Source of the DNA: DATHVI01 sp035461385
GTDB lineage: Bacteria > Actinomycetota > Thermoleophilia > Solirubrobacterales > 70-9
Direction: 5' to 3'
Assembly: GCA_035461385.1 (NCBI GenBank)
Contig: DATHVI010000030.1
Coordinates: forward strand, 1-18,218
DNA: 18,218 nucleotides
The notes beneath the pieces were generated by a model that made no database searches, had not been told where the DNA came from, and saw only the letters and a program-made list of their open reading frames with translations. Positions 1 through 6,428 of this stretch are shown piece by piece; positions within the stretch are counted from its first letter, which is position 1, and each line of letters begins with the position of its first letter. The position numbers and the translations under genes were made by a program.

Positions 1-1
1 G

Positions 2-685
2 ATCGGGCTGCTCGCGCCGAGCGAGCGATCGAAGTCGGGCTACCGCCTCTACGGGCCCGGCGACGTCGGGCGGCTGCGCGAGATCCTCACCTACCGCGAG
101 CTCGGGTTCGGGCTCGAGGAGATCGCGGCGCTGCTCGACCGGCCCGACGCCGACCCGATCGAGCACCTCGCGCGCCGGCGCGAGCTGGTGATCCGGCGGA
201 TCGAGCGGCTCGACGCGCTGGTCGACGCGATCGACGAAGAGATGGAGGCGCAGCGGATGGGACTGAAGCTGACAGCGGAGGAGAAGCTCGAGGTGTTCGG
301 GGGCTTCGACCAAGACGAGCACGCCGCCGAGGCCGCCGAGCGCTGGGGCGAGACCGAGGCCCACCGGACGTCGCAGCGGCGCGTTGCCTCGTACACCAAG
401 GCCGATTGGCAGCGGATCAGGGCCGAGACCGAGGATGTCGAGGCGCGGTTCGCGGCGGCGATGGCCGCCGGCGAGGCAAGCGCCTCGCCGACGGCGATCG
501 ACCTCGCCGAGGCCCACCGGGCGCTGATCAGCCGCTGGTTCTACGACTGCCCGCCGGCGATGCACGCGCAGGTGACCCGGCTCTACGTCGACGACCCGCG
601 CTTCGCCGAGCATTGCGAGCGTCGCGCCGCCGGCCTCGCCGCCTACGTCCACGAGGCGGCGGTCGCGAACGCCGCGCGCGCGTAG
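2..685 (+). CDS. MerR-family regulator with TipAS effector domain (5' partial)
   Basis: Transcriptional regulator whose first residues lie outside the window; 227 codons remain, open from base 2. The visible N-terminus reads IGLLAPSERSKSGYRLYGPG, the second half of a MerR winged-helix DNA-binding domain, then a long dimerisation helix (ELVIRRIERLDALVDAIDEE). The C-terminal ~130 residues match the TipAS domain: an AERWGETEAHR segment, helices rich in E and A, and a RWFYDCPPAMHAQVTRLYVD segment. In the TipA family this domain binds peptide antibiotics such as thiostrepton and activates efflux or self-sequestering responses. The ligand here is unknown. It converges on the minus-strand DUF3105-like gene with only 14 bp between the stops. 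Family assignment is firm; the target genes are not visible. Confidence 0.88.
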   Translation: MGLLAPSERSKSGYRLYGPGDVGRLREILTYRELGFGLEEIAALLDRPDADPIEHLARRRELVIRRIERLDALVDAIDEEMEAQRMGLKLTAEEKLEVFGGFDQDEHAAEAAERWGETEAHRTSQRRVASYTKADWQRIRAETEDVEARFAAAMAAGEASASPTAIDLAEAHRALISRWFYDCPPAMHAQVTRLYVDDPRFAEHCERRAAGLAAYVHEAAVANAARA

Positions 686-699
686 CGGCGCCGCCGGCC

Positions 700-1323
700 T
701 CAGTCGCCGGGCTCGTCTTCGCGCCCGGACTCGTCCCGGTGCGGCTCGTGGTCGAGCGGGCGGCTGAAGTGGCGGTCGCTGAACTCGGTCAGCCGGTCGA
801 GGTCGAAGCCGTCGCAGGTGAGGCGGCGGTCGAAGGCGTAGGCCTCGAGCGGCGGCGGGTCGGGGGCGTCGCTCGGGGCGACGATCACCCCGATGCCCTC
901 GGCGGCCCAGCGCTCGAGCGCGTCCCGCGCCGCCGCCGGGGCATCGGGCCGGTAGGTGACGACGACGGCGAAGTCGCGGGCGGCGAGGTGGTCGAGGTCG
1001 GCGCGGGTCGGTACCTCGCCGCCCGGCGGGTAGAAGCTCTCGTCGGGATGGAACCAGGTCGGCGGGTCGGCGACCGAGTGGGCTCGGCGGCGGCAGTCGG
1101 CGGACTCGAAGCGGCCGACCGGGCTCTCGGTGCGGACCTCCGTCACCACCGGCCCCGGCGCGATCGTCGTCGCCGGCGGCACGACCTCGCCGGCGGGATC
1201 GTCGCCGCCCGCGGCCTCGTCGTCGTCGCCGGTCAGCGCCACCGCCGCGATCCCGAACAGGACCACGGCGGCAAGCGCCAACGCGGCGTTCAGCGCCAGG
1301 AGCCGGCGCCGGGAGGAGTTCAG
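700..1323 (-). CDS. Membrane-anchored DUF3105-like protein, probable CTG start
   Basis: Predicted single-pass membrane or exported protein of unknown function. From CTG at 1323 the N-terminus reads MNSSRRRLLALNAALALAAV: positive residues then one hydrophobic helix, followed by an acidic GDDDEAAGGDD linker. The C-terminal half (DFAVVVTYRP, GIGVIVAPSDAP, FDRRLTCDGFDLDRLTEF) resembles the end of DUF3105 domains, but the HNLEHG hallmark of that family is missing, so the match is tentative. Start choice: no ATG or GTG exists in frame before an upstream stop at 1393-1395. TTG at 1281 lacks a ribosome site and would cut off the arginine-rich N-terminus. CTG at 1323 has AGGAAGG 8 nt upstream. The gap to the stop of the ThuA-like gene is 4 bp, so the two genes are probably coupled. 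Confidence 0.6.
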   Translation of the reverse strand: MNSSRRRLLALNAALALAAVVLFGIAAVALTGDDDEAAGGDDPAGEVVPPATTIAPGPVVTEVRTESPVGRFESADCRRRAHSVADPPTWFHPDESFYPPGGEVPTRADLDHLAARDFAVVVTYRPDAPAAARDALERWAAEGIGVIVAPSDAPDPPPLEAYAFDRRLTCDGFDLDRLTEFSDRHFSRPLDHEPHRDESGREDEPGD

Positions 1324-1327
1324 GCGC

Positions 1328-2248
1328 TCAGCCTTCCTGGTCGCAGCCCTTGAGGCCCCACTTCCCCGCCGACCACTTGATCCCGTTGACGATCATCGCC
1401 ATCGAGTCGTGGTTGGCGAAGATGTTCGCGTCGTGGCCGAGGCCCGTGTACCAGATCCGGGCGCCGTCGTAGATCTGGCACCAGGTGATCGGATGGTCCT
1501 CGCCCATCAGGTTGCCCCAGTTGCGAATGAACGGGTGCGGCTGGAAGTCGTACGAGCTCTCGTCGAGCGTCTGCAGCACGTGGACGGTGCTGCGCGGATT
1601 CGCGTTGAAGTTGTAGAGCTCGTCGGAGATCTCCCAGCGCTCCGGCAGGTGGCGCGTCGACGGGTGCTTGCCGTCCTCGGTCTCGACCACCGCCTCGAAG
1701 CACGAACGGGTGTTGTTGACCACGTTCGGGTCGCCGGGCCGGTTGCCGATGCAGCCCGGTGAGCCGCCGAGACCGCCCGGATGGCTGTTGAACCGCGCCT
1801 GGTTCCCGAGCAGTTCGCCGTACCACTCCGACTCGTTGCAGCAGTCCGAGGCGGCGTGGATACCGGCGTAGCCGCCGCCGCCCTGGATATAGCGCTCGAA
1901 CGCCGCCCACTCCTCGGCGGTGAGCAGCGGCGCGTCGCCGCGGACGCCGCCGACGGTGCTGAGCCAGATGACGACGTCGTACTGGGCGAGGCCCTCGTCG
2001 GTGAACTGGGCGGAGGTCTGGTCGGCGGTCACCTCGAAGCCGTTCGCCTCACCGTAGGCCTCGAGCTGCTCGATCGCGTACGGGATCGAGGCGTGCCGGA
2101 AGCCGGTCGTCTCGTGGTAGACGAGCGCCGTGAACTTCGGCCCGTTGCTGATCTGCGGCTTCTCACCCCCTCCCTGACCGAGGCTGACCGCGGCCATGAA
2201 CAGGCTGACCACGAACAACGGCACCGTGAACGCCAACGCCTTGCGCAT
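1328..2248 (-). CDS. Secreted ThuA-like (trehalose-utilization fold) protein
   Basis: Exported protein of 306 residues with a ThuA-like, glutamine-amidotransferase-type fold. Residues 1-25 form a signal peptide (MRKALAFTVPLFVVSLFMAA). The mature part begins with the fold's first strand and loop, KFTALVYHETTGFRHASIP, then a helix (YAIEQLEAYGEANGF), the strand QYDVVIWLSTVGG, and the GGGGYAGIHAASD turn found in ThuA proteins. Conserved later segments are HPITWCQIYDGARIWYTGLGHD and the C-terminal NGIKWSAGKWG. Several cysteines (DCCNESEW and others) could form disulfides outside the cell. The family is often linked to sugar catabolism, but its reaction is generally uncertain and no substrate can be given. 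ATG at 2248 has two GGAG motifs just upstream (GGAGACGGAGAT then ATG); an in-frame extension to 2380 has no support. It is followed 4 bp later by the DUF3105-like gene. Confidence 0.88.
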   Translation of the reverse strand: MRKALAFTVPLFVVSLFMAAVSLGQGGGEKPQISNGPKFTALVYHETTGFRHASIPYAIEQLEAYGEANGFEVTADQTSAQFTDEGLAQYDVVIWLSTVGGVRGDAPLLTAEEWAAFERYIQGGGGYAGIHAASDCCNESEWYGELLGNQARFNSHPGGLGGSPGCIGNRPGDPNVVNNTRSCFEAVVETEDGKHPSTRHLPERWEISDELYNFNANPRSTVHVLQTLDESSYDFQPHPFIRNWGNLMGEDHPITWCQIYDGARIWYTGLGHDANIFANHDSMAMIVNGIKWSAGKWGLKGCDQEG

Positions 2249-2290
2249 ATCTCCGTCTCCGATCCACCCCCGACCGAGTTTCCCGGGACG

Positions 2291-2352
2291 CGGAATGCAC
2301 GATTCCGCACCGGCCCCACTATACCCCGATCGGGACGCTTCTACACCTGGCT
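2291..2352 (-). promoter_or_regulatory. Candidate promoter of the ThuA-like gene with palindromes
   Basis: On the minus strand a TATAGT hexamer (plus 2318-2323) fits the actinobacterial -10 pattern TANNNT and lies about 70 bp before the ThuA-like ATG. No good -35 is visible 17 nt upstream. The perfect palindrome CCCGATCGGG (2325-2334) lies just upstream of the -10. An inverted repeat CGGAAT-N5-ATTCCG (2291-2307) falls just after the expected transcription start. Either could be an operator; this is inference. Confidence 0.4.
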
Positions 2353-2440
2353 CGCCTGCGCTCCGGCGCCGCCGAGGCATCGCGGTCTCGGCTCTGATCT
2401 CGGTCGGTAGCTATCGGAACGCCGGGGGGAAGGGAGAACA

Positions 2441-2994
2441 GTGAGCCGGCGAGCCGTCGTTGCTCGCAGGGCCCGCGAGACAGGAGGAGAATCGGGCTGG
2501 ATCAGCGGCGAGCGCACTCGGCTCTGGCAATCGACGTCGCGCCGCGCGGCGGCGGGGCGGCATCTGGGCGCGGGTGGCGTTCATCGGCGCCGCGGCCGCA
2601 GCGGTCGTGCTCGCGGCCGCGCTTGTCGTGCGGCCCGCGCCGGCGGGCGCGCAGGGCGGCGGTCGAGGTCGTCGGCCACTCGAACCAGGGCCGCGAGATC
2701 TGGTCGGTCCGCACCGGCGAGGGCGACACGGTGATGTTCATCCAGGGCGGCATCCACGGTCTCGAGCAGCACGGGGCCAAGGCGGCGCTCAACCTGATGC
2801 AGACGCTCGGCGACGACTCGGCTCGCTCGCGTGAGATCCGCGACGCGCTCACCGTCGTCCTGATCCCCGACCTCAACCCGACGACTCGGCGGTGCCCCAG
2901 CGCCAGAACGTGATGCGACATCATCGGCGCGATCACCGACGGCACGCTCGACGACATCGACCCGGATCGCTATCAGGAGATCCCGGAGCGCTGA
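2441..2994 (+). pseudogene. Decayed M14 zinc-carboxypeptidase gene
   Basis: Remnant of a secreted M14-type metallocarboxypeptidase spread over three frames. A GTG at 2441 with a strong ribosome site (GGGAG, 4 nt spacing) opens frame 2. An export signal (RVAFIGAAAAAVVLAAAL) lies in frame 3 near 2571-2650. The catalytic start lies in frame 1: GHSNQGREIWSVRTGEGD, then GGIHGLEQHGAKAALNLM with the HxxE zinc motif, then LTVVLIPDLNP. After DLNP a one-base shift is evident: frame 3 continues with plausible sequence (DSAVPQRQNVM) while frame 1 hits TGA at 2911-2913. Frame 1 then resumes (CDIIGAITDGTLDDIDPDRY) to a stop at 2992-2994. The rest of the peptidase, including the third zinc histidine and the catalytic glutamate, is absent. 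Several lesions plus truncation argue for decay rather than one sequencing error. Confidence 0.75.
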
Positions 2995-3029
2995 GCGCGT
3001 AGCGCGATCGGCGACCCGCGAGGGCGGGA

Positions 3030-3063
3030 CCGGCGCGTTTGAGCGCTTCGCCCGAAGCGCCGG
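3030..3063 (+). terminator. GC hairpin after the pseudogene
   Basis: GCGCTTCG (3043-3050) pairs perfectly with CGAAGCGC (3053-3060) over a 2-nt loop. Outer CCGGCG (3030-3035) can also pair with CGCCGG (3058-3063) as an alternative. It has no T-tract, so it is only a candidate terminator or a relic of one. Confidence 0.35.
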
Positions 3064-3154
3064 ATCCGGACCAAACACCGTAGTAATCCGCAGCCGATGG
3101 CCGGGATGATGCTGATGTAGGCGTCCATGATCCGGGTTATGGTCGCCGCCCAGC

Positions 3155-3194
3155 GTCGCGCTCCACGCGACCCGAACGACGCCGGCGAGCCGGC
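3155..3194 (+). promoter_or_regulatory. Leader hairpins before the 3216 gene
   Basis: Two short inverted repeats precede the ribosome binding site of the 3216 gene: GTCGCG-N5-CGCGAC (3155-3171) and GCCGGC-GA-GCCGGC (3181-3194). The AAGGAG-type site follows at about 3201-3206. They could fold in the 5' untranslated RNA or act as protein sites. No clear -10/-35 pair was found between 2995 and 3215. Confidence 0.25.
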
Positions 3195-3215
3195 GTACGG
3201 AAGGAGACGGCGAGG

Positions 3216-3758
3216 ATGCTCAATCGGCTGAGGCGGAGGCTGACCTATCCCAACGTCGTGGCAACGCTGGCGTTGCTCGTCGCGCTCGGCACCGGCAGCG
3301 CCTACGCCGCGGCGAAGATCACCTCGAAGGACATCGCCAAGAACGCCGTTACCGCCAAGCACATCAGGAGCAACGCGGTCACGACACCGAAGCTCGCGAA
3401 TGGCGCCGTGACCAAGGGCAAGCTCGGTGCCGATGCCAGGGTGCTGTGGGCGAACGTCGAGAACAACTTCGGCACGCCCTCGCTGATCCGCGGCAGCGGC
3501 GTGGTCGGCATCGGCGCGTTCGGCACCGCGAGGGTCCGCGTGAGCTTCAACCGGAGCATCCGCAACTGCTCCTACCAGGCGACCGGGTGGATCAACACCG
3601 AAACGAGCGGCACGTGGGTGGACCCGCCGATCATGAACGTGGAGAGTCAGACAGGCGTGAGCTCTCCGGCGAACTCGGTGATCGTCCAAGCGTATTCGAG
3701 ATCGACCGGGAACCTCGACAGCGACAACTACGACTTCACCCTGGCGGTCTTCTGTTGA
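3216..3758 (+). CDS. Secreted Thermoleophilia-type surface protein with AVT coil repeats
   Basis: Exported protein of 180 residues, function unknown. Residues 1-32 are an unusual signal region: an arginine-rich start (MLNRLRRRLTYPN), then a hydrophobic segment ending GSAYAAA. This pattern recurs widely in Solirubrobacterales proteins. Residues 39-75 form three ~10-residue repeats of the form DIxKNAVTxxx (DIAKNAVTAKH, IRSNAVTTPK, LANGAVTKGK), like the short coil repeats of trimeric fibre or stalk proteins. The C-terminal domain (76-180) is beta-rich with only two cysteines, C118 and the final residue C180, which could form a disulfide. The start ATG is preceded by AAGGAGA. It is followed by another secreted protein in the same direction; cell-surface location is likely and a binding role is only a guess. 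Confidence 0.82.
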   Translation: MLNRLRRRLTYPNVVATLALLVALGTGSAYAAAKITSKDIAKNAVTAKHIRSNAVTTPKLANGAVTKGKLGADARVLWANVENNFGTPSLIRGSGVVGIGAFGTARVRVSFNRSIRNCSYQATGWINTETSGTWVDPPIMNVESQTGVSSPANSVIVQAYSRSTGNLDSDNYDFTLAVFC

Positions 3759-3876
3759 TCTCGCGCCCTCGGCATACGGTCCGCCACCAAGGATCCTGCG
3801 CGGACAGCAGGGCGAAGGTTGGCGCCGCCCCTGAGCTTGAACAGGGTCGGAAACGTCGGCAAGGAGGTCAGGGCGG

Positions 3877-4740
3877 ATGATCGGGCACAGGGGATTTGCG
3901 GTTGCAGTCGCGTGCGTAGCGCTCGCGGGGCTCGTCGTCCTGGCGGCCGGCGCCGCGGCCGGCGAGAGGCTGAAGACCAGCCAAGCGAAGACGACCGTCG
4001 GCGGCGCTGGTAGCAGTAATGCCGGTAGCGCGAGCGCGAGGTGCAGGAAGCCCGCGTCCGTGGTGTCCGGCGGCTGGTCGGGGCCGCTTGTCGCCGAGGG
4101 CACGAGTTCGAAGCTGGTTGCGCCGACGAAGTCGATCCGGGTGGGCAGGAGGCTCTGGCGGATGGAGGGGGTGAACCTCGGTCAGGCTAGCTCCGAGATC
4201 ACGATCTACGCGTACTGCCGCAAGCAGGGGCTCAAGACGAGGCAGGTGAAGAAGACGCTGAGTGCATCGGCGCCGCCGACTTACACCAGCCAGCAGGTCA
4301 CCGCGAGGTGTCCGAGGGGGATGACGCTCGTGTCTGGGGGCGTCGGCCAGTCGCAGCTGGACCTGATCCCGCCGGAAACCTTCATCGGGCTCGTCAGCAG
4401 GTCCAAGCGAGTCAATCGCCGTACCTGGAGCGTCAAGGCGTTCAACTCCGGGGACGACAGTGGCGATCTGATCGCGCAGGCGAACTGCGCCAACGGCAGG
4501 GCGCTGAAGCAACGTCAGGTGAGCAGGAGCTTCGGCGCATCGCCGGAGCAGGCGAGCCTTCAAGCGAGGTGCAGGCGCTCGGAGCGAGTGATCTCCGGCG
4601 GTTTCGAGTGGACAGGGAGGCCAGCGGGCCAGCTTGCCCTGATCACGACGTTCCGCAAGCAGGGCACGCGGAGCTGGATCGCGCAGGCGTACGGCGTCGA
4701 CACGACGCTGACGATCACCGCCTACTGCGAACGGAAGTAG
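3877..4740 (+). CDS. Secreted protein of three two-cysteine repeats
   Basis: Exported protein of 287 residues that I do not recognise. Residues 1-29 form a signal peptide (VAVACVALAGLVVLAAGAAAG) with likely cleavage near AAA-GE. A linker rich in S, G, A and K follows, then three diverged copies of one domain at about 54-116, 143-206 and 230-286. Each copy starts A-R-C, has V-(I/V)-SGG a few residues later, then a central aromatic strand (RLWRMEGVN, RTWSVKAFN, RSWIAQAYG), and ends near a second cysteine. The cysteine pairs are C56/C114, C145/C204 and C232/C284, suggesting one disulfide per domain. The ribosome site AAGGAGGT, 8 nt before ATG, is near-perfect. Many arginines use AGG, unlike the CGC/CGG of neighbouring housekeeping genes. 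It could be a surface or adhesion protein; no enzyme motif was seen. Confidence 0.85.
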   Translation: MIGHRGFAVAVACVALAGLVVLAAGAAAGERLKTSQAKTTVGGAGSSNAGSASARCRKPASVVSGGWSGPLVAEGTSSKLVAPTKSIRVGRRLWRMEGVNLGQASSEITIYAYCRKQGLKTRQVKKTLSASAPPTYTSQQVTARCPRGMTLVSGGVGQSQLDLIPPETFIGLVSRSKRVNRRTWSVKAFNSGDDSGDLIAQANCANGRALKQRQVSRSFGASPEQASLQARCRRSERVISGGFEWTGRPAGQLALITTFRKQGTRSWIAQAYGVDTTLTITAYCERK

Positions 4741-4790
4741 GCGCCGATCACGCATCGCGGCCACGAGCGGCCAGACGTTCGGGCGCCGGA

Positions 4791-4822
4791 AGCGGGCGCG
4801 CTCGCCTCGCGCGGCGCCCGCT
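4791..4822. terminator. Hairpin between convergent genes
   Basis: AGCGGGCGC (4791-4799) pairs perfectly with GCGCCCGCT (4814-4822) around a 14-nt loop. It lies in the 142-bp gap between the rightward three-repeat gene and the leftward methanethiol-oxidase gene. It lacks a T-tract on both strands, so a bidirectional terminator role is inferred from position only. Confidence 0.4.
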
Positions 4823-4882
4823 GTCGACGGCCGTGGCCCGAAGATACGGGGCGTCCCGCCCGCAGCCGATTCTCGAGCGACG

Positions 4883-6289
4883 TCAGTCGACGAAGCAGTA
4901 GGAGTCGCTCGATGCGTCGCCGGCCTGAAGCCGGGTCTGATGCACCCGCAGCCCGCGGAACTCCTCGCCATGGGGGAAGAACCGCGGGTCGAGGGTCATC
5001 CCCCCGGACTCGGTGTCGGCGTCGACGCGGGCAACCCAGGCTCCGACGTCGTCCGGATAGAAGACGTCGTCCCACGCCGCGTAGAGCGAGTTGGTGACGT
5101 AGACACGGCGACCGTCGCGGCTGATCTCGTTCATCTGCGGGGCACCGCGCAGGCGCAGGTCGGGGGCGGCGGGGTGCGGGGTGCCGTCGACGATGCCGCC
5201 GAGGCGTACGGATCCCGTCTCCCTCGGGTTATCGGGATCGCTGACGTCGTACTGCTTCAGCTCCCCGGTGCCCCAGCACGAGACGTAGAGCCAGCGGTCG
5301 TCGACCGAGAGGTCGATGTCGGTGACCAGCGGCGGCACCGCCCCGAACGGCTGAAGCGCGGGCGGGAGCTGGTCGGTCTCCGCCGGCTCGGCGGGGATCG
5401 TGATCGCCTTGTTCACGGTCCAGCGGTCGTCCTCGCGCTTCCACAGCCACACCGACGCGGAGAGGTCGGCGACGCTGATCACCACCCCGACGAAGCCCCA
5501 GGTCTTCCGCGGGTCGTGAGCGGGCCTCACCTCGAGCACCATCTGATGCTCGTCGCCGAGGTCGACGCGCTGGATCAGCTTGCCGTCGGAGAGGCGCCAG
5601 AAGTTGAGGTGGTGGCCGAACCGCTTTCCCAACAGGTCCTCGGGGTTCAGCCCGTGCTCGATCATCGACGGGGTCGCCCACTCCGACGTGATCGCCACGT
5701 CCTCGTTCAGGTGCCACCAGACGTCGTACGCGAACCGCTGATCGCCCCGGTCGCTCTCCCAGGCGCCGGTGACCTCGAACGTTTCGTGGTCGATCAGCGC
5801 TACCCCGCCCGGGCCGTCGCCGCCGTTGGCCCCGCCCAGGTTCGACATGAAGATCCCGCCCGGTCCGCAGTGCACCGTGTGCGGCCACGAGTAGCCGGCC
5901 TTGGCGGCGAGCTCCTCCGGCTCGATCGTCCGCACCACCTGCGGCTGCCGGGGATCGTCGCCGGTATCGAGCACGTACGTGCGCGACGAGCGCAGTCCGG
6001 GCAGGATCAGGTATCGGCGCTCGAGCGCCCCCTCGTGACCCTCGTGGCAGAGGGCGCTGGAGCAGGCGTTCCAGCCGAAGTGATGCAGCTCGTTGCCCCC
6101 GGTGGGGAGCTCCGTCCAGCCAACCACCTGACCGTAGGTGGGCGACCCGGAGTCGCAGTCGATCACGGTCATCGCGTCGCGCTGGACGCCGGACGGGTCA
6201 AACGCGGCGACGTACGCGAGCTTCTCCGGGGGCGCCGCGATCGCGTCGGCGGGTGAGCGATAGAAGGTCGGGTCCGTCGTCTCGGCCAT
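4883..6289 (-). CDS. mtoX: Selenium-binding protein / methanethiol oxidase (SBP56 family)
   Basis: Full-length member (468 aa) of the SBP56 family, whose characterised members oxidise methanethiol to formaldehyde, H2S and H2O2 in a copper-dependent reaction. Recognisable segments: PPEKLAYVAAFDPSG at the N-terminus, GGNELHHFGWNACSSALC (C76 aligns with the reactive cysteine of the human NELHHSGWNTCSS motif), AGYSWPHTVHCGPGG, the blade DVWWHLNEDVAITSEWATP, LGKRFGHHLNFWRL, WGFVGVVISVADLSASVWLW, DIDLSVDDRWLYVSCWGTGEL, and RGAPQMNEISRDGRRVYVTN. No signal peptide is visible, so a cytoplasmic enzyme is inferred although some bacterial homologues are periplasmic. ATG at 6289 has GGAGG 6 nt upstream. 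No SCO1 or MauG partner gene is nearby. The gene is a single transcription unit with its own candidate promoter. Confidence 0.93.
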   Translation of the reverse strand: MAETTDPTFYRSPADAIAAPPEKLAYVAAFDPSGVQRDAMTVIDCDSGSPTYGQVVGWTELPTGGNELHHFGWNACSSALCHEGHEGALERRYLILPGLRSSRTYVLDTGDDPRQPQVVRTIEPEELAAKAGYSWPHTVHCGPGGIFMSNLGGANGGDGPGGVALIDHETFEVTGAWESDRGDQRFAYDVWWHLNEDVAITSEWATPSMIEHGLNPEDLLGKRFGHHLNFWRLSDGKLIQRVDLGDEHQMVLEVRPAHDPRKTWGFVGVVISVADLSASVWLWKREDDRWTVNKAITIPAEPAETDQLPPALQPFGAVPPLVTDIDLSVDDRWLYVSCWGTGELKQYDVSDPDNPRETGSVRLGGIVDGTPHPAAPDLRLRGAPQMNEISRDGRRVYVTNSLYAAWDDVFYPDDVGAWVARVDADTESGGMTLDPRFFPHGEEFRGLRVHQTRLQAGDASSDSYCFVD

Positions 6290-6314
6290 CGGGGCCTCCT
6301 CTCCCTGTTACTCG

Positions 6315-6352
6315 AGGTGGTTCCACCTTACACCCGTCCTTGCGGTCTGCAA
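6315..6352 (-). promoter_or_regulatory. Candidate mtoX promoter with overlapping palindrome
   Basis: On the minus strand TTGCAG (plus 6347-6352) and TAAGGT (plus 6325-6330) are separated by 16 nt and fit an actinobacterial -35/-10 pair. An inverted repeat AGGTGG-AA-CCACCT (plus 6315-6328) overlaps the -10 and covers the likely transcription start, a typical operator position. The start codon is about 35 bp downstream. No regulator is identified. Confidence 0.42.
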
Positions 6353-6428
6353 AAGGGGCCCGGCCCGCTGACTGGGGCAAGGCGAGCGATCGGCCGGCAC
6401 CAGGAAAAACGCCAGCGGCGCCGGGGGC

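Noticed and set aside
2995..3215. Possible small gene or RNA between the pseudogene and the 3216 gene
   Set aside because: Only short hairpins are visible; no start with a ribosome site, no tRNA-like fold and no convincing promoter.
4940..6256. Plus-strand open frame antisense to mtoX
   Set aside because: Its translation is V/R/G/H-rich low-complexity sequence, while the minus strand encodes a full-length conserved enzyme.
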